DNA of 64,000 bases from Lycocorax pyrrhopterus obiensis. Its lineage: Eukaryota > Chordata > Aves > Passeriformes > Paradisaeidae. Position 1 is the first letter of the stretch; the number at the start of each line of letters is the position of its first letter. The translations under genes and the position numbers were made by a program. The stretch covers positions 88,729,047-88,793,046 of the forward strand of contig JACSVZ010000004.1 of NCBI GenBank assembly GCA_014706295.1, given 5' to 3'. Below the pieces are notes generated by a model that searched no databases, was not told the origin of the DNA, and saw only the letters and a program-made list of their open reading frames with translations. Positions 38,472 through 51,900 of this stretch are shown piece by piece.

Positions 38472-40581
38472 GTGTTTCCTTAGTTCATCTCCAGCCAAGG
38501 AGATAGTACTGCCCCAAGATCTCCCTGTGAAAGATGGTAATCCAAATTTCAGATCTTTACGGCCCTAGCTTGTGTATCAGTAACATCAGTTGTACCTAAA
38601 ATTTGCGCAGTTCAAGGTCAGTTTTGGTGAAGGCCCTGAGCACATAAGTATTCCACATTTGAGTGTATTATTTTTATTTGTCTGCTCGTGGAATCCAGGT
38701 TTGGGCAAGTCCCTTTCTTGAAGGCACCAGTCACCAGTTTTTGAAAGAACTCTTACTGAGATGAGTTGAGCCGTAAGTTGTTTGACATTACCAAAATTGA
38801 AATTCTTATCCATTAAGCAGTTAGGGATCTTTAAAGGTCAGAAACTGGTGTGTGTTATCTGTCCAAACACCACTGAGGTCATAAAGAGGCCTTATGGAAG
38901 CTTTTTGATCTTGAAGCTTTTCACAACTTCAGGTTTTGATGCACTAATTTCATTGGTGTCTTGTAAGTTCCTCAGTCATTTGCTGGATCTGGACTGCAAA
39001 GCTGGAAAGCAAACACTGCTTTCAGTGCTGCTCTGTTGTTTTCTGTTCAGGCATGAGATTTATTGAGTACCGTAAAACACTGCTGTCAGTTCTGTTGTCT
39101 GATTATCCTTTTACATGCTGCTGATTTATACTATACTGCTAAAACAAATGTGGGAGCATTGCCAATTTGTTTCTCATTTTAGTGGGTATCATCACTGGAT
39201 ATTTTTGACAAGAACAATGTTCTGATTGATTGTTTACTCAGTTCGGAAAGTTCTGAAAACTGTGGAAGGTAGTACACAGCTAGCAATGGTTTAGTTGCAC
39301 AGTGTGTGGGCTTCGTTTACTGTACTTAACTGACCTTTAGTACTTGCATCACCTGTATATAGGATAAATATTTCTTTTTTAGTCAAATTCTTTTATTAGC
39401 ATTATCTAACATGCCTGCTTGTTTTTCACTAATCTCAGTAGAAAATTGTTTAAAGGAAGAGTACCAACAAATGTTCTGTGGGTATGAGCACAGTAAACAG
39501 AAATTCCTAAGTATGGTCTTGATCCAAGTGAAGTTATTTTAATTACTGCTTATTCCAGTAAAACAAGGATTTCGCTTCCACCTTCCAGCAGGGAAGCAGA
39601 TATTTTATTTCTCCTTGCTTATATTTGCAGAGGTTAGCATAGCAGAATTTGAATGACAGGTTTCCATTGATATCTCATATCCCATGTCATACCCTTTGTT
39701 GTACAAAGAACATTCAGAGGTGTACCCCTCTGAAGTTATGCATTTCAAAACAATGCCTTCTGCAACTATTGGAAAATTATAGTCTTGATCTTTTAGCTAA
39801 CAGTGTGCAGATGCAAGAGAGCATCTTGGAAGTTCTGCTTCAGGGCATGCACTTATTTTTCCCCATAGAGAAAAATACTCAACTATATTTTGGGTAATTG
39901 TGTTTCTTTAGCCATCGTGCAAAATCTGGACCTTTTCCTTAATAATAGCCGTGTAACTATATCACCATCACAAACTATAATAAATAAGTAATACTCACTC
40001 CATATTTTGTGTAGTATGTTTTTCAGCTGCTACAGCAAAATTGAGTAAAAATGAATAGTATGTTCAAGTAGTTTATTGTGCTGCCTGAAGGACCTTTCAG
40101 TATGCTAGATGTGCACCAGGATACTTTCACTACTTATTGATTGTAAAACCCAAAAAAATAGAAACAGATATAAAATATATTGAAATGATTAGGCAAAGGA
40201 ATAAATTGGTTTAGGCTGTTTGTGTGGAGAAAGAAAAGCAAAACAGAATTATAACATGTATACGAACTTTGGTTAGTGCATTATTAAAGCACATACTGGT
40301 TTAAGGGATAAATTACACATGGTAGTAATCACACGCTTTTGTAAGCTATAAGGATGTCAAGAATTAAAATAGTAGCAGGAAGAATAGTGTAAACAGAAGA
40401 TAAGGTACTAAAAAGTGCTATTTTACATCTTCCTATTTTTCTAGAAAAAATCCAACTAGCAATAATTCTGTGTAATTCTGAGACCTGTGGCTCAAAATTG
40501 TCCTTGAAAGATTGCTACAGTAGCTTTATGTTTATCCCTGTAAATATAATAGAACACAAACCAGGATTTGATATGTAATAC
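38472..40581. other. CSMD1 intron 2, unique AT-rich DNA
   Basis: No further CSMD1 exon, gene or transposon recognised. Confidence 0.6.
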
Positions 40582-40661
40582 ATATTTTATATATATATAT
40601 TATATATCTATATATCTATATATATATAGTGTGTATATTTATATCCATATACATATATTTC
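40582..40661. repeat. TA-rich microsatellite directly before a CR1
   Basis: About 80 bp of TA/TATC units ending exactly where CR1 sequence begins. Confidence 0.88.
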
Positions 40662-41383
40662 ATCCAGGAGTGCAGCACAGGCTGGGATCTATCCATCTGG
40701 GGAGTAGCTCTGTGGAAAGGGACCTGGGGCTCCTGGTGGGCAGTGAGCTCAATGTGAGTGAGTAGTGTGCTGCTCCTGCAAAGAAAGCCAACAGGGTGCT
40801 GGGCTCATCAACAACGCCACCACCAGCAGAGATAAACAAGTCCTTCTCCCACTCTGCTCAGGGCTTGTCAGGCCACACCTGGAATACTGTGTTCAGTTTT
40901 GGTCCCACTCTACCAAAAAGATGTGGACAGGCTGGAGAGGGTCCAGAGAAGGGCCACAAAGATGACCAGTGACTGGGAAGTTGCCATGTGAGGAAAGGCT
41001 GAGAGAACTGGGCTTGTTCAGCTTTGAGATCAGGAGACCTTGTCACTGTGCTCCAGTATTTAAAGGGTGGCTACAAAGAAGATTAAAACTCCCTTTTTTC
41101 ACAAGGAGTTGCATGGAAAAAATTAGGGGTATAGGGTACAAGTAACTTCTGGGTAGATTCCAAGTGGACACACAAAGAAAATTTTTCACAAAGAGAAACA
41201 TCAGCCATTGGAATAATCTCCTGAGAGAGGGGGTGGATCGCTAGTGTTGGACTCTTTTAAGATTCTGCTGGACAGGGTGTTGGGCCATTGTAGTTAGACT
41301 GTGCTTTTGCCAAGAAAGGTTGGACCAGATGATTCTTGGGGATCCTTCCCACCTGGTATTCTATGACTGTGATTCTGTGATAT
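40662..41383 (+). mobile_element. CR1 LINE fragment, plus strand, inverted twin of 7647-8301
   Basis: Begins ATCCAGGAGTGCAGCACAGG, runs through the C-terminal part of the reverse-transcriptase ORF, and ends with a typical tail (TATTCTATGACTGTGATTCTG). The 66-codon frame at 40765-40965 encodes exactly the same peptide as 8039-8239 on the minus strand. It starts somewhat further upstream than its twin and has diverged more in the 3' UTR. It is 5'-truncated and inactive. Confidence 0.95.
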
Positions 41384-43789
41384 ACAAAAGAGGAACTTTT
41401 AAGTCTACTGCCACCACCAATTAGTTATGCTAATGCTTTTTTGCATAATGTAGTCTTAATTCTGTAGACAAACATGAAGTTACATAATTGATTTCACCAT
41501 ATATTATAAACAAAACAAATATTTCAGTTCTATATTATTGAAAAAACATTAAAGCAAAAATATTGCTTTATCAGTTGATGGAGAAAGATTTCAAAATATA
41601 ACTACATTCTAATTTAACTGATAAAAGACGCAAAATATATTTTTAATTTGCATTTTATATTCTAAGGAAATTTCATTTTCTATATGCTGTTAATTGTCAG
41701 CATGTAGAACTCGGATGAACAAGAGATGCAAGTGGGGTGCACTGAGACAACAGTTATTATTCAGATGTATTCCTTGGGGATTGTTTCCCTAAGTAAGCAT
41801 TGTATTCAGTAATTCAGTGTAATCCAGGAGCTAGCAAATGTTTGTTTTGACTTTTTTTCTTTGTCATATGTATCAGATAAAACAGTAAATGGCAATATTT
41901 TTAAACAGAAAGAGAAATGTATCAACAGGACACAGGGACACAGGTCATCCATGAAGATGCTCAGCATAAAGGCAAATGTGAACTGACAGTATTGACCTAT
42001 TGACCTTTGTACTGCCAATAGATACATTACCTGCCACAGACAAGTGAATTCAAAACAGACATCTCAAGAGTTTATAGATTTCAAAACTCATTTCAGGGCT
42101 GGGTGTAATACATATTTATTTTCCCCATCTGAAAAGAGAGAAATCCTCATTAATTTTAGCATAATTCTTGTTACAGAGTATCTTTTCTATATGCAGAATT
42201 CCTGAATAGGGGTTTCATAGAGAGCTATAAGGAAACCAGAGCAGGACTGGATAAACAGAAAAGCCTGTATCAAAACCTCTGTTGCTGAAGAGGAGGGGTG
42301 GGGTGTAAGTGGGATGAGGTGTAAGTGGGGCATTAAAACATAGAACTATGAATTTTACAAACACAGTGAACTGAGACCTAGTATGTGCAATTGCCTCCAT
42401 CTCAGTTTATACCCTGATGTTACAAATTTTTTTCTATGTCAAATACAGGTAAATGCAGTAATGTCTGTGTTACAATGTCTGGCAGTAAAAGTTGCTCTTT
42501 TAGTGTCTCACACTTAGTTTACCTAAGAGTCGGTTGCAGACCTGTGTGATAAACTCTAGAAAAAACTTTTTCAGTTAATCTTTCAGACAGTCCTAAAAAA
42601 CTTTTAAAAATGGATTCCAAGCAATTTTGGTTTTTTCTGACACAGAAAACCTACTCATTAAATTATATGCACTAATGGGAAGACACAAGTATGCAGATGT
42701 GAATATTTTTTACTGTGTGTATGCATATCTGTCAGTTATTTTAGACATACATGATATATATTTTTTGGAAAGTGATTTTAAAATGTCTACTTGGCTTCAT
42801 GGCTTTTCAGGCCTTCTAACCATTACTTAGTTTACTGCAGCCTAGCTAATAATATAATAGATGCTGCTTGTTCCTACTCATATTAATTGAAATAAACACT
42901 TTTGTTTTAATGGAACAGTAATGCTTATGATGAAAGTTGCTAATGTAGCATGTAATAAAATACAGCTTACCAAAAATTTTCTGACAAGAATTTATAAAAT
43001 GTGTGCTTAATAGCAATACATACCCTCTGCTTTCTTGAAACATGCAGCAATAATAGGAATGAAATATGAATTATTCACAGTATTCACTTTTCCCTGTCTC
43101 CAGCAAGCAATAAACCATATGTATACTCTGCACATCATAATCCGAGCATAGAGGTAAAAGTTAAAGTCTGAGCTCTCGCTCGCTATTAAACCTCTTTTAT
43201 CTTAAAAAGCCCTGATTTATCATGTATGCAATATTTTAATTTTTTTTGTTTGTTTTTGTTCTGTTTCTTTGTTGTTTATTATTTGATTGTTTCTTCAGAA
43301 ACCATTTCTGTCTTCCATCTCTCCAGGGTCAAGAGAACAGTGAAGCAATGATGGGGTGATTGACTTTTCTGCAGAACTGCTGACACTGCAGCAGCAAGAG
43401 CTTTGGGCAGTTTAAAGTTCTTATTTCTTTTGTCCTTCCCCATGAAAATGACATATGTAATTTTTTTTTACCTTTTTATTGCACACCATTTCCTACAAAG
43501 TATGTAAGACTTCTGTGTGTGTGTGTGAGCTGGTGACTGTGAAGAAAACAGTATAGGAATGAGTATAGTAGCATTTTTCCAGCTGAAGCTTACCTAGAAC
43601 ACAGCACAAAGTAACAGGCTAGTGTTCAAATTTTTAAAACAAGATCATTGAATAATTTCAGCAGAACATTCTGATGCTTCATGTATCTGTAAGAAAAGGA
43701 ATACTATTACTGTATATTAAACAATTATTACTGAATTCCTGCCAGTAGACGTGCCGATCAATGACTACTGTTCCCTTTTTTATGTTAAT
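41384..43789. other. CSMD1 intron 2, unique AT-rich DNA
   Basis: No gene or transposon recognised. There is a short GT run near 43514-43527. Confidence 0.6.
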
Positions 43790-44266
43790 CATAGAGTCAC
43801 AGAATGAAATACCGAGTGGCTTGGGTTGGAAGAAACATTAGAGATCACCTAGTTCCAACACCCCTGCAGTGGTGAGGGACACCTTCCACAAGACCAGGTT
43901 GTTCAAAGCCCCATCCAAACAGAACTTGAATACTGCAAGGGGTAGTGCAGTATTCACAGCCTCCCTGGCAACCTGTTCCAGTGCCTCAAAACCCTTTTGA
44001 GTAAAGAATTTAACATCTAATCTCCTAATATCTAATCTACAGCTTCCCTCTTTCAGTTTAAAACCATTGCACCTTGTCCTGTCACTCTTTACCCGTATCA
44101 AAAGTCCCTCTTCCTCCTTTTTATGTTTCCTTGAGTTACTGGAAGCTGCATTGAGGTCTACCCAAAGCCTTCTCTTCTCCAGGCTGAACAGCCCCAGCTC
44201 TCTCAGTCAATCTTCGTAGAAGAGGTGCTCCAACCTTCTGACTATCTTTGTGGCCCTCCTCTAAAT
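43790..44266 (-). mobile_element. CR1 LINE 3' fragment, minus strand
   Basis: Starts with the tail CATAGAGTCACAGAATG and then gives the reverse of the 3' UTR (GACACCTTCCACAAGACCAG) and of the ORF end (CAGCCCCAGCTCTCTCAGTC). Truncated at about 44266. Confidence 0.94.
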
Positions 44267-46909
44267 CAGATTTTTCTTAGCTTTTTCACCTCTTAGGAAG
44301 AGGAAACTTTTGTAGTATAGAGCTAAAATGTCATTCATTATACATCACATAGCTGTTTAAGGAAAGAAAGCAATCTATGACCTGATCAGCTAAATGCTGA
44401 CAAATTGTTTCTGCCAACATGAAAAGAGCATGTAATGGAAGGTAAGATAATTTATGTGTGCAATACTGGCAGGTTCAAACTCATGTATGGAGTGTTGCTG
44501 GGGGTTTTTCCCACATGTGGATAAAAGGTAAATACCTATTCCCAAAATTTTAGCTTCCCAATTCAAAATCATAAGCTTGCTAATTTTTTTGGCAAGCCTA
44601 CATGCTAAAATGATTTAACAGAAGTTGTATTAAATATGAGGTCAAATAAGGAGTCTTCTTACTAGCAAGCCATTTCGCCAATTATTATAGGACGTATTAA
44701 TTACATGTTTTAGGCTAATACTAAATGATGGCCAACTGAAAAAGAATACTTTTTTTCCCCCTAAAACCATGGAACTCCCACCTAAAAAAAAATCTATTTC
44801 ACATTTAAGGAACTACTGTTTCTTGGGGAAAAAAAATTAGATTCATTTAACAGGGCAAAGCAGTGCATGAACTTATACTGTAATATTCTTCACTGGTTAT
44901 TTAAAGCTTTTTCAAATGTAGTTGTTTAACTCAGCATGATAAAATGAATGTGAGACTCACCATAGTGAAATGTAGCTGTGCTCAATTTCTTTGTCCTCTT
45001 GGAGGTGGATCTCTTTTTCATCTGAAACTGGCCGTAGTACATCTTCAGAGAACAGTTGCTTCTTTGCCTCTTACACACTTTTGAAACTGAACCCGTAGAA
45101 GTCTCAGCAGTGGTTTGATGCATCTGTATGTAGGACAGCACTATCAAAAGTATTACTAGTAAGGATTTAGAAGATGAGAGCTGGGATATGGTTCCAAAAC
45201 AGACAAGTTTCCAAGTAAACAGGTGATAAAATTAACTCAATTACTGGTTGTATAAGGAATTTTTATTCTTAAATTCATTAATATTTGAGAGTGAGGACAA
45301 TTGCTGACCTTTATTTTCTGTTACCTAAACATATATTACACGTGCAGAGTGCATTAAGCAGTTTTATATTAGTCTTCCTGCATCTTCTGTTATGTTGAAA
45401 ACGATAAGTCTGTTTTATTTTAAATTATATATGTTGAATTGACATGATTATGTTCAGAAGCCCTGCCGATCAGCATCCCTAAATATTGTGTATAAAATAA
45501 TAATTGCAACTGTTCTTTGTCAGACATCAGTCACTTCCTTTTGCTTATATTCTGACTGCAAACTAATAATTAAATTACAGCCATTACAAAATTTGAATCT
45601 GGACTCCACAATGAGACTAAAGTTCAGTTGTCAAAATCTGTCCCCTTTTGATTTGTTGCTGTACATCCTTATTGTGGGATTTTCTATCATTTCTATATAA
45701 CTGTGATAGATAACTTTTTACTTATTACATAGCCTGTGTGTTATGAAGAATTTTTGATGCTTGCTTGTTTTAGAAAGGAAAAACATATTTTATACGTTAT
45801 CTATCAAATTAAAGGGGACCAAAAAAAGCTTTATAAAATCTAGTAATCACATTTCTGATGCATGTAATTGGGTTAAACTGTGAATCATGTTCTCTTACTG
45901 TCATCTGGTAATTACCTGCTTGCCTTAACTGAGCCTTGTGATTATTGACTGTATGAACACAGTCTGGCTTTGGATCATGCTGTGCTGGACAGGGATGTAG
46001 TGATCATGGAACAGATACAACATCAGAAATGTTCAGGCAGTTGAGGGGAATTCTGCAGTCCCTCATTTCTGAATTTCTGCAGTGGATGTTCAGCATCCTG
46101 TCCCTTGTTGTCCAGTCACACACAATCAATTCCTCTTGTAAAACAAGTTTTGTAGACAAGTTCTCATAATCTTGCAGTTTCCGATACTACTTGGAGACTT
46201 TCCTCGGTTTTCATACTGTTCATGTTCACAAGACTGTCTGACATTATTTGGGGCCTTGGATGTTTTTCCCACTTAATGCAGTCTAAAGTATATTCCTGCT
46301 GACATCCCAGATTATTCCTGTGTTCATACTTCCATTTGAGTGAAAACTATGCATTCTCAGCTCCATTTAACTCAATGAATTTATTAAGAATGCTAACTAG
46401 CCAGTGGCTAACTGAAGCACGTAAAATGGGTAACTCTCATCATGAAGCAATTTGAAGAGAAATTTTTATAATAGGCCCAATACGAACCAGACAGGGAACA
46501 GCACTCTTTAAAACTTCTTTTCCATCTACAGACCTCATTTATATGTTTCTGTCTTTCAGCAAAAAGATAATTAAAAAAATTAATCCTTTGTTTATCTCCC
46601 ACACCCCCAACACACACGCATATGCACTGCTGGGGTTTTTTTTGAGGAGTCTAGTGTGACCAGAATCATGAAACAAAAGCAAAATGGCAAAGAAATTAAC
46701 ATAACAGATGCCAATATTAGACTGCTTGTTTATCTTAGTTGTTAAGATGGGCTACTTCTCTTGGCTTCTGGAGTTAAATACGTATATTAAGGTCATAAAT
46801 AAGGAAATTGTGATGAATTTTAATATAAATTATTAGAGTGTCTAATACTTTTACAAAAACCCCCTAATTTCTTGTTTTTAAGTACTTGAGATAATTTTTA
46901 AATTAATGA
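44267..46909. other. CSMD1 intron 2, unique AT-rich DNA
   Basis: No gene or transposon recognised. 45950-46200 is somewhat richer in G+C but shows nothing identifiable. Confidence 0.6.
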
Positions 46910-47430
46910 GAGGAATTGGGGAGGAGTGGCTGGAAAGTGGCCCAGCAGAAAAGGACCTGGGGTACTGGTTGACAGCAGCTGAGCATGAGCCAGCAGTGTG
47001 CCAAGGTTGCCAAAAAGGCTGATGGCATTCTGGCCTGTATGAAGAGTAATGTGGCCAGCAGAACCAGGGAAGTGATTTTCCCCCGGTACTCAGCACTGGT
47101 GAGGCCTCAAGTCTGGTATCCAGTTCTGGGTCCCTCATTTCAAGGCAGATATTGAGGTGCTGGAACGTGTCCAGAGAAGCGCAATGGAGCTGGTGAAGGG
47201 TCTGGAACAAGTCCTGTGAGGAGCAGCTGAGGAAGCTGGGGTTGTTTAGCCTGGAGAAAAGGAGGCTCAGGGGAGACCTTATCACTCTTCACAACCGCCT
47301 GAAACGAGGCTGTAGCCATGTGGGGGTCAGTGTCTTCTCCCAGGCAACCAGCAACGGGACAAGAGGAAATGTCCTCAAGAAACACCAGGGGAGGTTCAAG
47401 TTGGACATCAGGAAGAAAATTTTCACTGAA
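46910..47430 (+). mobile_element. CR1 LINE fragment, plus strand, left arm of an inverted pair
   Basis: Recognisable CR1 reverse-transcriptase C-terminal region (CAGAAAAGGACCTGGGGTAC, CAGCTGAGCATGAGCCAGCA, GCCTGGAGAAAAGGAGGCTC) running to GAAAATTTTCACTGAA at 47430. The CR1 sequence stops there, without its 3' UTR or tail, and an opposite-facing CR1 begins within about 8 bp. The ORF is interrupted. Confidence 0.93.
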
Positions 47431-47437
47431 GATATCT

Positions 47438-48172
47438 GGCATCCACAAATTCTCTGGGCATCCTGTTCCACTGCAAAATAAACAGTTTCTTCCTAATATC
47501 TAATCTACATCTACTCTCAGTTTGAAGCCATTCTGTCTTGTCCTGTCACTACATGCCCTTGTTAATAGTTTCTCTCCATTTTCCTTGTAGGCTCCATTCA
47601 GATACTGGAAGGTTGAAGTTAGGTCACCTTGAAACCTCCAGTCTGAACAATCCAATTCTCTCAGCTTGTCATCATATGAGAGGTGCTCCATCCCTTTGAT
47701 GATCTTGGTGGCCTCCTCTGGACTCACTCCAACAGGTCAATGTTCTTCCTGTGCTGGAGACCCCAGAGCTGGATGTAGTGTTTGAAGTGGAGCCTCTCCA
47801 GAGCAGAGTAGAGGGGCAGAATCCCCTCCCTTGCCCTGCTGGCCACGCTGCTTTGGATGCAGCCCAGGATACAATTGGCTTTCTGGCCTGTGAGAACACA
47901 TTGCCGGAGCATGTTCAGCCTCTCCTCCACCAGCACCCCCAAGTCCTTCTTGTCCTTCTTGTCAGGGCTGCTCTCAATTTTTCATCCTGCAGCCTGGACT
48001 GATATTAGGGCTGCCCCATCCCAGATGCAGCATCTTGCACTTGGGCTTGTTAAACTTCATGAGATTCTGGTCCCTCTTGATGACTGTCCTTCAGGTGTGT
48101 CAACAGCAGCACTCAGCTTAGTGTCATGTGCAAATTTGCTGAGGGTGCACTCGATCCCGTTGTCTGCCTCAG
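47438..48172 (-). mobile_element. CR1 LINE fragment, minus strand, right arm of an inverted pair
   Basis: Opens at GGCATCCACAAATTCTCTGG (inside the CR1 3' UTR, so its own tail is missing). It runs backwards through TTCTTCCTAATATCTAATC and GCCACGCTGCTTTGGATGCA to about 48172. It belongs to a different CR1 subfamily from the left arm. The reverse-transcriptase frame is broken into several pieces. Confidence 0.93.
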
Positions 48173-48796
48173 TAATGATTATCCTTTACTTTACTTAGAA
48201 ATTTTAACAGTTTGGTGTTTTGAGAGCATTCATCAGAAAGAAAAATGAGACAAGATCATTGCTTTGTCCGTGGTGATGAAGTAATGAAGTAGGGATTCCA
48301 AAGAGAACTGTGCAGACACCACATGTTCCCAGATTCAAGGTAAAGAGGAGAGACATCCTCTTGTCTCATAGTTTATAAACTTTCCATCATAAAATTGATT
48401 AAACTTTCCTATTAAAAATCCAGGATCTTTCTTTGCATTTAGGCTGCCATATGACAGAAAATCAGTCAGATATTCCTTTGTGACAATGAACGAAACATTT
48501 GTATACCTTATTGAAATTCTGCCTAACTTCTTTTCACTAAAGGGAACATGGTTGCCCAATATCTAATAGCAGAAATTACAAAAATTATTTACCTTATGAT
48601 AGAGGGCAAATACTGTGGAAATCATTGATTAGTGGCATAATTTCAAGTATCAAAAAAAGGAAGAGTTATTGGTGTCTTACAAAGAGCAAATGATTTAAAA
48701 AAAAATGCTTTTAAAGGTAAATATTCCTGTTTTTAATGACAGAAGTGTTAACTAGAGAAAACAGTAATATTAAAATTATGTTTCTAATAACGTCCA
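48173..48796. other. CSMD1 intron 2, unique DNA between CR1 pieces
   Basis: No gene or repeat recognised. Confidence 0.6.
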
Positions 48797-48907
48797 AGGC
48801 ATTCGAGCAACCTGGTCTAGTGGAAGATTCCCTGCCCGTGACAGGGGTTTGGAACTGGATGATTTTTAAGGTCTCCTTCAACCCAAATCATTCTATGATT
48901 CTATGAG
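48797..48907 (+). mobile_element. CR1 LINE 3' end, plus strand
   Basis: The last 110 bp of a CR1: GCAACCTGGTCTAGTGGAAG, then GGGTTTGGAACTGGATGATT, ending in the tandem tail ATTCTATGATTCTATGAG. Same kind of 3' end as at 16090-16199. Confidence 0.94.
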
Positions 48908-51900
48908 TACTTTGGAGATTTAATTCCACAGGGTTTTAGTTAGAGTACAATTCTCGTGTGCTATTAGCTATATGAGGCAAACACATGCAGCCAAGTTAGA
49001 AAGTATCAAAGGCAGTAGTAAAGCAACCATCCTTTCACACAGTGAAACCATCATTTCACAACCAATGTAGTGAAATCAAGATTTTAGTCCATACTTTTTA
49101 CATTTGGTTTTCTCTGTTACGTCTTTCAAAAGCCTAATACCAGCCAACAAATGACATAGTACATTAATTAGACTGCTAAATTTTGTTCAATATTATGAAC
49201 TTAAGTAGTGGCATTATGGTGCATACACCAAACATCATACCAATCACTTTTATGCTGCACATCATTTTATTTACTACTTGTAATAGGAAAGAGTTATTTA
49301 CAAAATGTATGCCATCTTAATTTTGCTTTATCTTGAAAGAGGTAGTACTGAAAAAGAAGTTTTAAAAAAATCCAAAGTAACCTTGAAATTTCAAACAGTG
49401 TCACTAAATAAGCTTAGCATCGCTCTGTACAGTAAAAGAATATGTTGTTTGGTTAAAACTTACAGTGTGCAGTCCTTCAGTAAATGTTCCACAGCCTACA
49501 GAATGTGAGGCTCTGAGAAGCATGGCATTTAACAAGAAAACCTCTCTCAGCCATAGCTTCATGTTTTTTTCCTGTAGAAATCATTGAAAATGGATGGAGA
49601 AAATGCTTCCTTTCCTTATAAAAATAAAACACCAGAACATTAAAACACCAAGCCATCAAAATTTCCTTTGTGTGCTACAAGCATGAAAGAGCAAATTGAG
49701 CATAACAAGTAAACACAAGGATCATGAATAAGATTTTTTGTTTGTTTGTTTGTTTCTTTTTAATGTTTAGGGCCTTTAGCCAAATATTCTAATATCATGC
49801 TGTGTGAAAAAGATGTTGGTTTCTCTGCTTGCCGTGAGAGGTTCCAAGTTTGGAAGAAACTGCCACTCCGAGAAAAAAGGATGAAAGAATACATTACCAT
49901 GAATAACTCAATGCTCTCTAGTAAGGAAAGAAAAGCAAGTTATTTACATATAAAATGAAAAAATTACACTCCAGCAGTGAATGAGTATCTAATATCAGAT
50001 TGAAAAGGGGCCAGATTTGGGCTGGTGCATGGGACGTTTGCATGTGAATTCCTAACTTATAATGAAGGCAGCCGATCGCAGCATTCAGTCTGCAGTGACC
50101 TAACATTGATGACAGTGAATGGAAACAAATGTATGCAATTGTCTAGCAAATTGAATTTCAAACTTGATAACAGTTAAATGTCTTCTCGTTAATAAGGACT
50201 AAGATTTTCAGTGCTGTTTTAGAAGAGGGGTAAATTAAGACCTTGTAACAGGAGTAGAAATTTTGGCTTCAAGGAGAAGTTCCCAGCTCCAGTTTTGGAT
50301 TGTGATAGTGACTGTGCAGCAGTGACTGAAGTTAGAAAGGTGCAAAGAGCAGTGATAGTGACATTCTTTTCCCATTTTTCACAACCTCCACAGCTGATCT
50401 GTGCCTTACTAATTTTTTCAATCCAACGTTTCTTAAAGTTTTTGTCTCCATCTACCCATAGTTTCTAGGGAAATTACTTCTGTATCAACCTGGGGCTTAT
50501 ATGGTCCCTTTTATGTTTTACCTAATTTTTTTTCCTGGTCTTTTTTCAAATTTCCTACCCATGATCTTTCGATGTCTGCCAAAATTAAACTTGCCTCATA
50601 CACTTACAATGGTTTGTAATTTTTTTAAGAGAGAGAATCTTTTAAACATGAGTGTTATGAGTCAATATTTGAGAGAGGTGTGGAACTGGAAAGTTAATGC
50701 ATTTGAGTGGACACAAACTAAGTCTATGCAACTCTGCAAATTATAGACAACTATGCTCTTTTTTTAAATTCCAAGAAGCCTAGGATTCAATGACCAAAAA
50801 GCAAACAGATTCCATAGACAGAAAGGATTTTTCATGCAAAGAGAGGAGAAAAAAGGATTTTTTACAAACTAAGCTATCAGAACCTATCTTTATTTGAATG
50901 TTTAGTCCAAATATGACACTTTGGAGGGAATGGAAAATCACAAAACACATATGAAAGCAACAGTGAATTCCAATATATGTGGATGTGGACTGTAGGGCAG
51001 ATCTAGTTTAAAGTATTCAAAGCACTTAAAGAACACTTTTTCTACTTCAAACAAAATCATAATAGAAGAATTCTATGGGACAAATACAAAGCCACAGCCA
51101 GGAATTCCGAATCCCATTTAAAATGCTACTTCTGAAATCCTGATTTTCAAATGTTGCACTTCTCACACTCCTAAGGTGAGAAAGAGCAGAGGAACAGAAG
51201 AACAGTATGTCGTCATAGTTGTCCTAGGACTCCATTATACTACAGACCATCACCAATATACCATGCAGTGGTACACTTTGAGATTCAAGTTACTTTCCTC
51301 CAGCACTACAGCAGTGACAAATAAGGGGTATAGTTCCTATAGATTTAGGGAAATAACAACTTACCAAATAAAATAATAAATAAAATATTAAAATAATAAA
51401 ATAATTTGTGCAATTATTGAATTGTATATTTAAAATTTTAAAATAAAGCACTAATTTCTAACTTTATAATAAAGAATACAGTAATTCATTTTACAAAAGA
51501 CAGTTTTCAACTATTCAGCATATTTGGCAACTTTTTGCTATGTGTTCAAGCTTTCTTTCACAGTATAGTGTTGTCCTCATTTATTTATTTCTGCTGCAAC
51601 CATTAATCATAGGTTCTCTCATTCTTTTCATAAAGACCTTGCCAAAAGGAAAGCTTGTTAACTCCAGCATTTCAAGATACAGAGCACAAAAAGGAAAAGT
51701 TATTTTAATCTTGTGCCTTAATTATTAGTACTGTTCCATTGTTTTCTCTTTGTCTGTTTCCAACCTTCTGTCTTGTCACTAATGGAGAAAGGATTTTTTT
51801 CTGCACTCAGTCTGAGTAAATGTTTGTAAGCTTATAAGTTCACGATAGAGCTGATAAGTTCTTCTTCTCAAGAGGAATGTGTTAGCACATTCTTGCCAAT

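Noticed and set aside
47672..48198. Several long frames on both strands
   Set aside because: All fall within the minus-strand CR1 at 47438-48172; the plus-strand ones are antisense to the LINE ORF.
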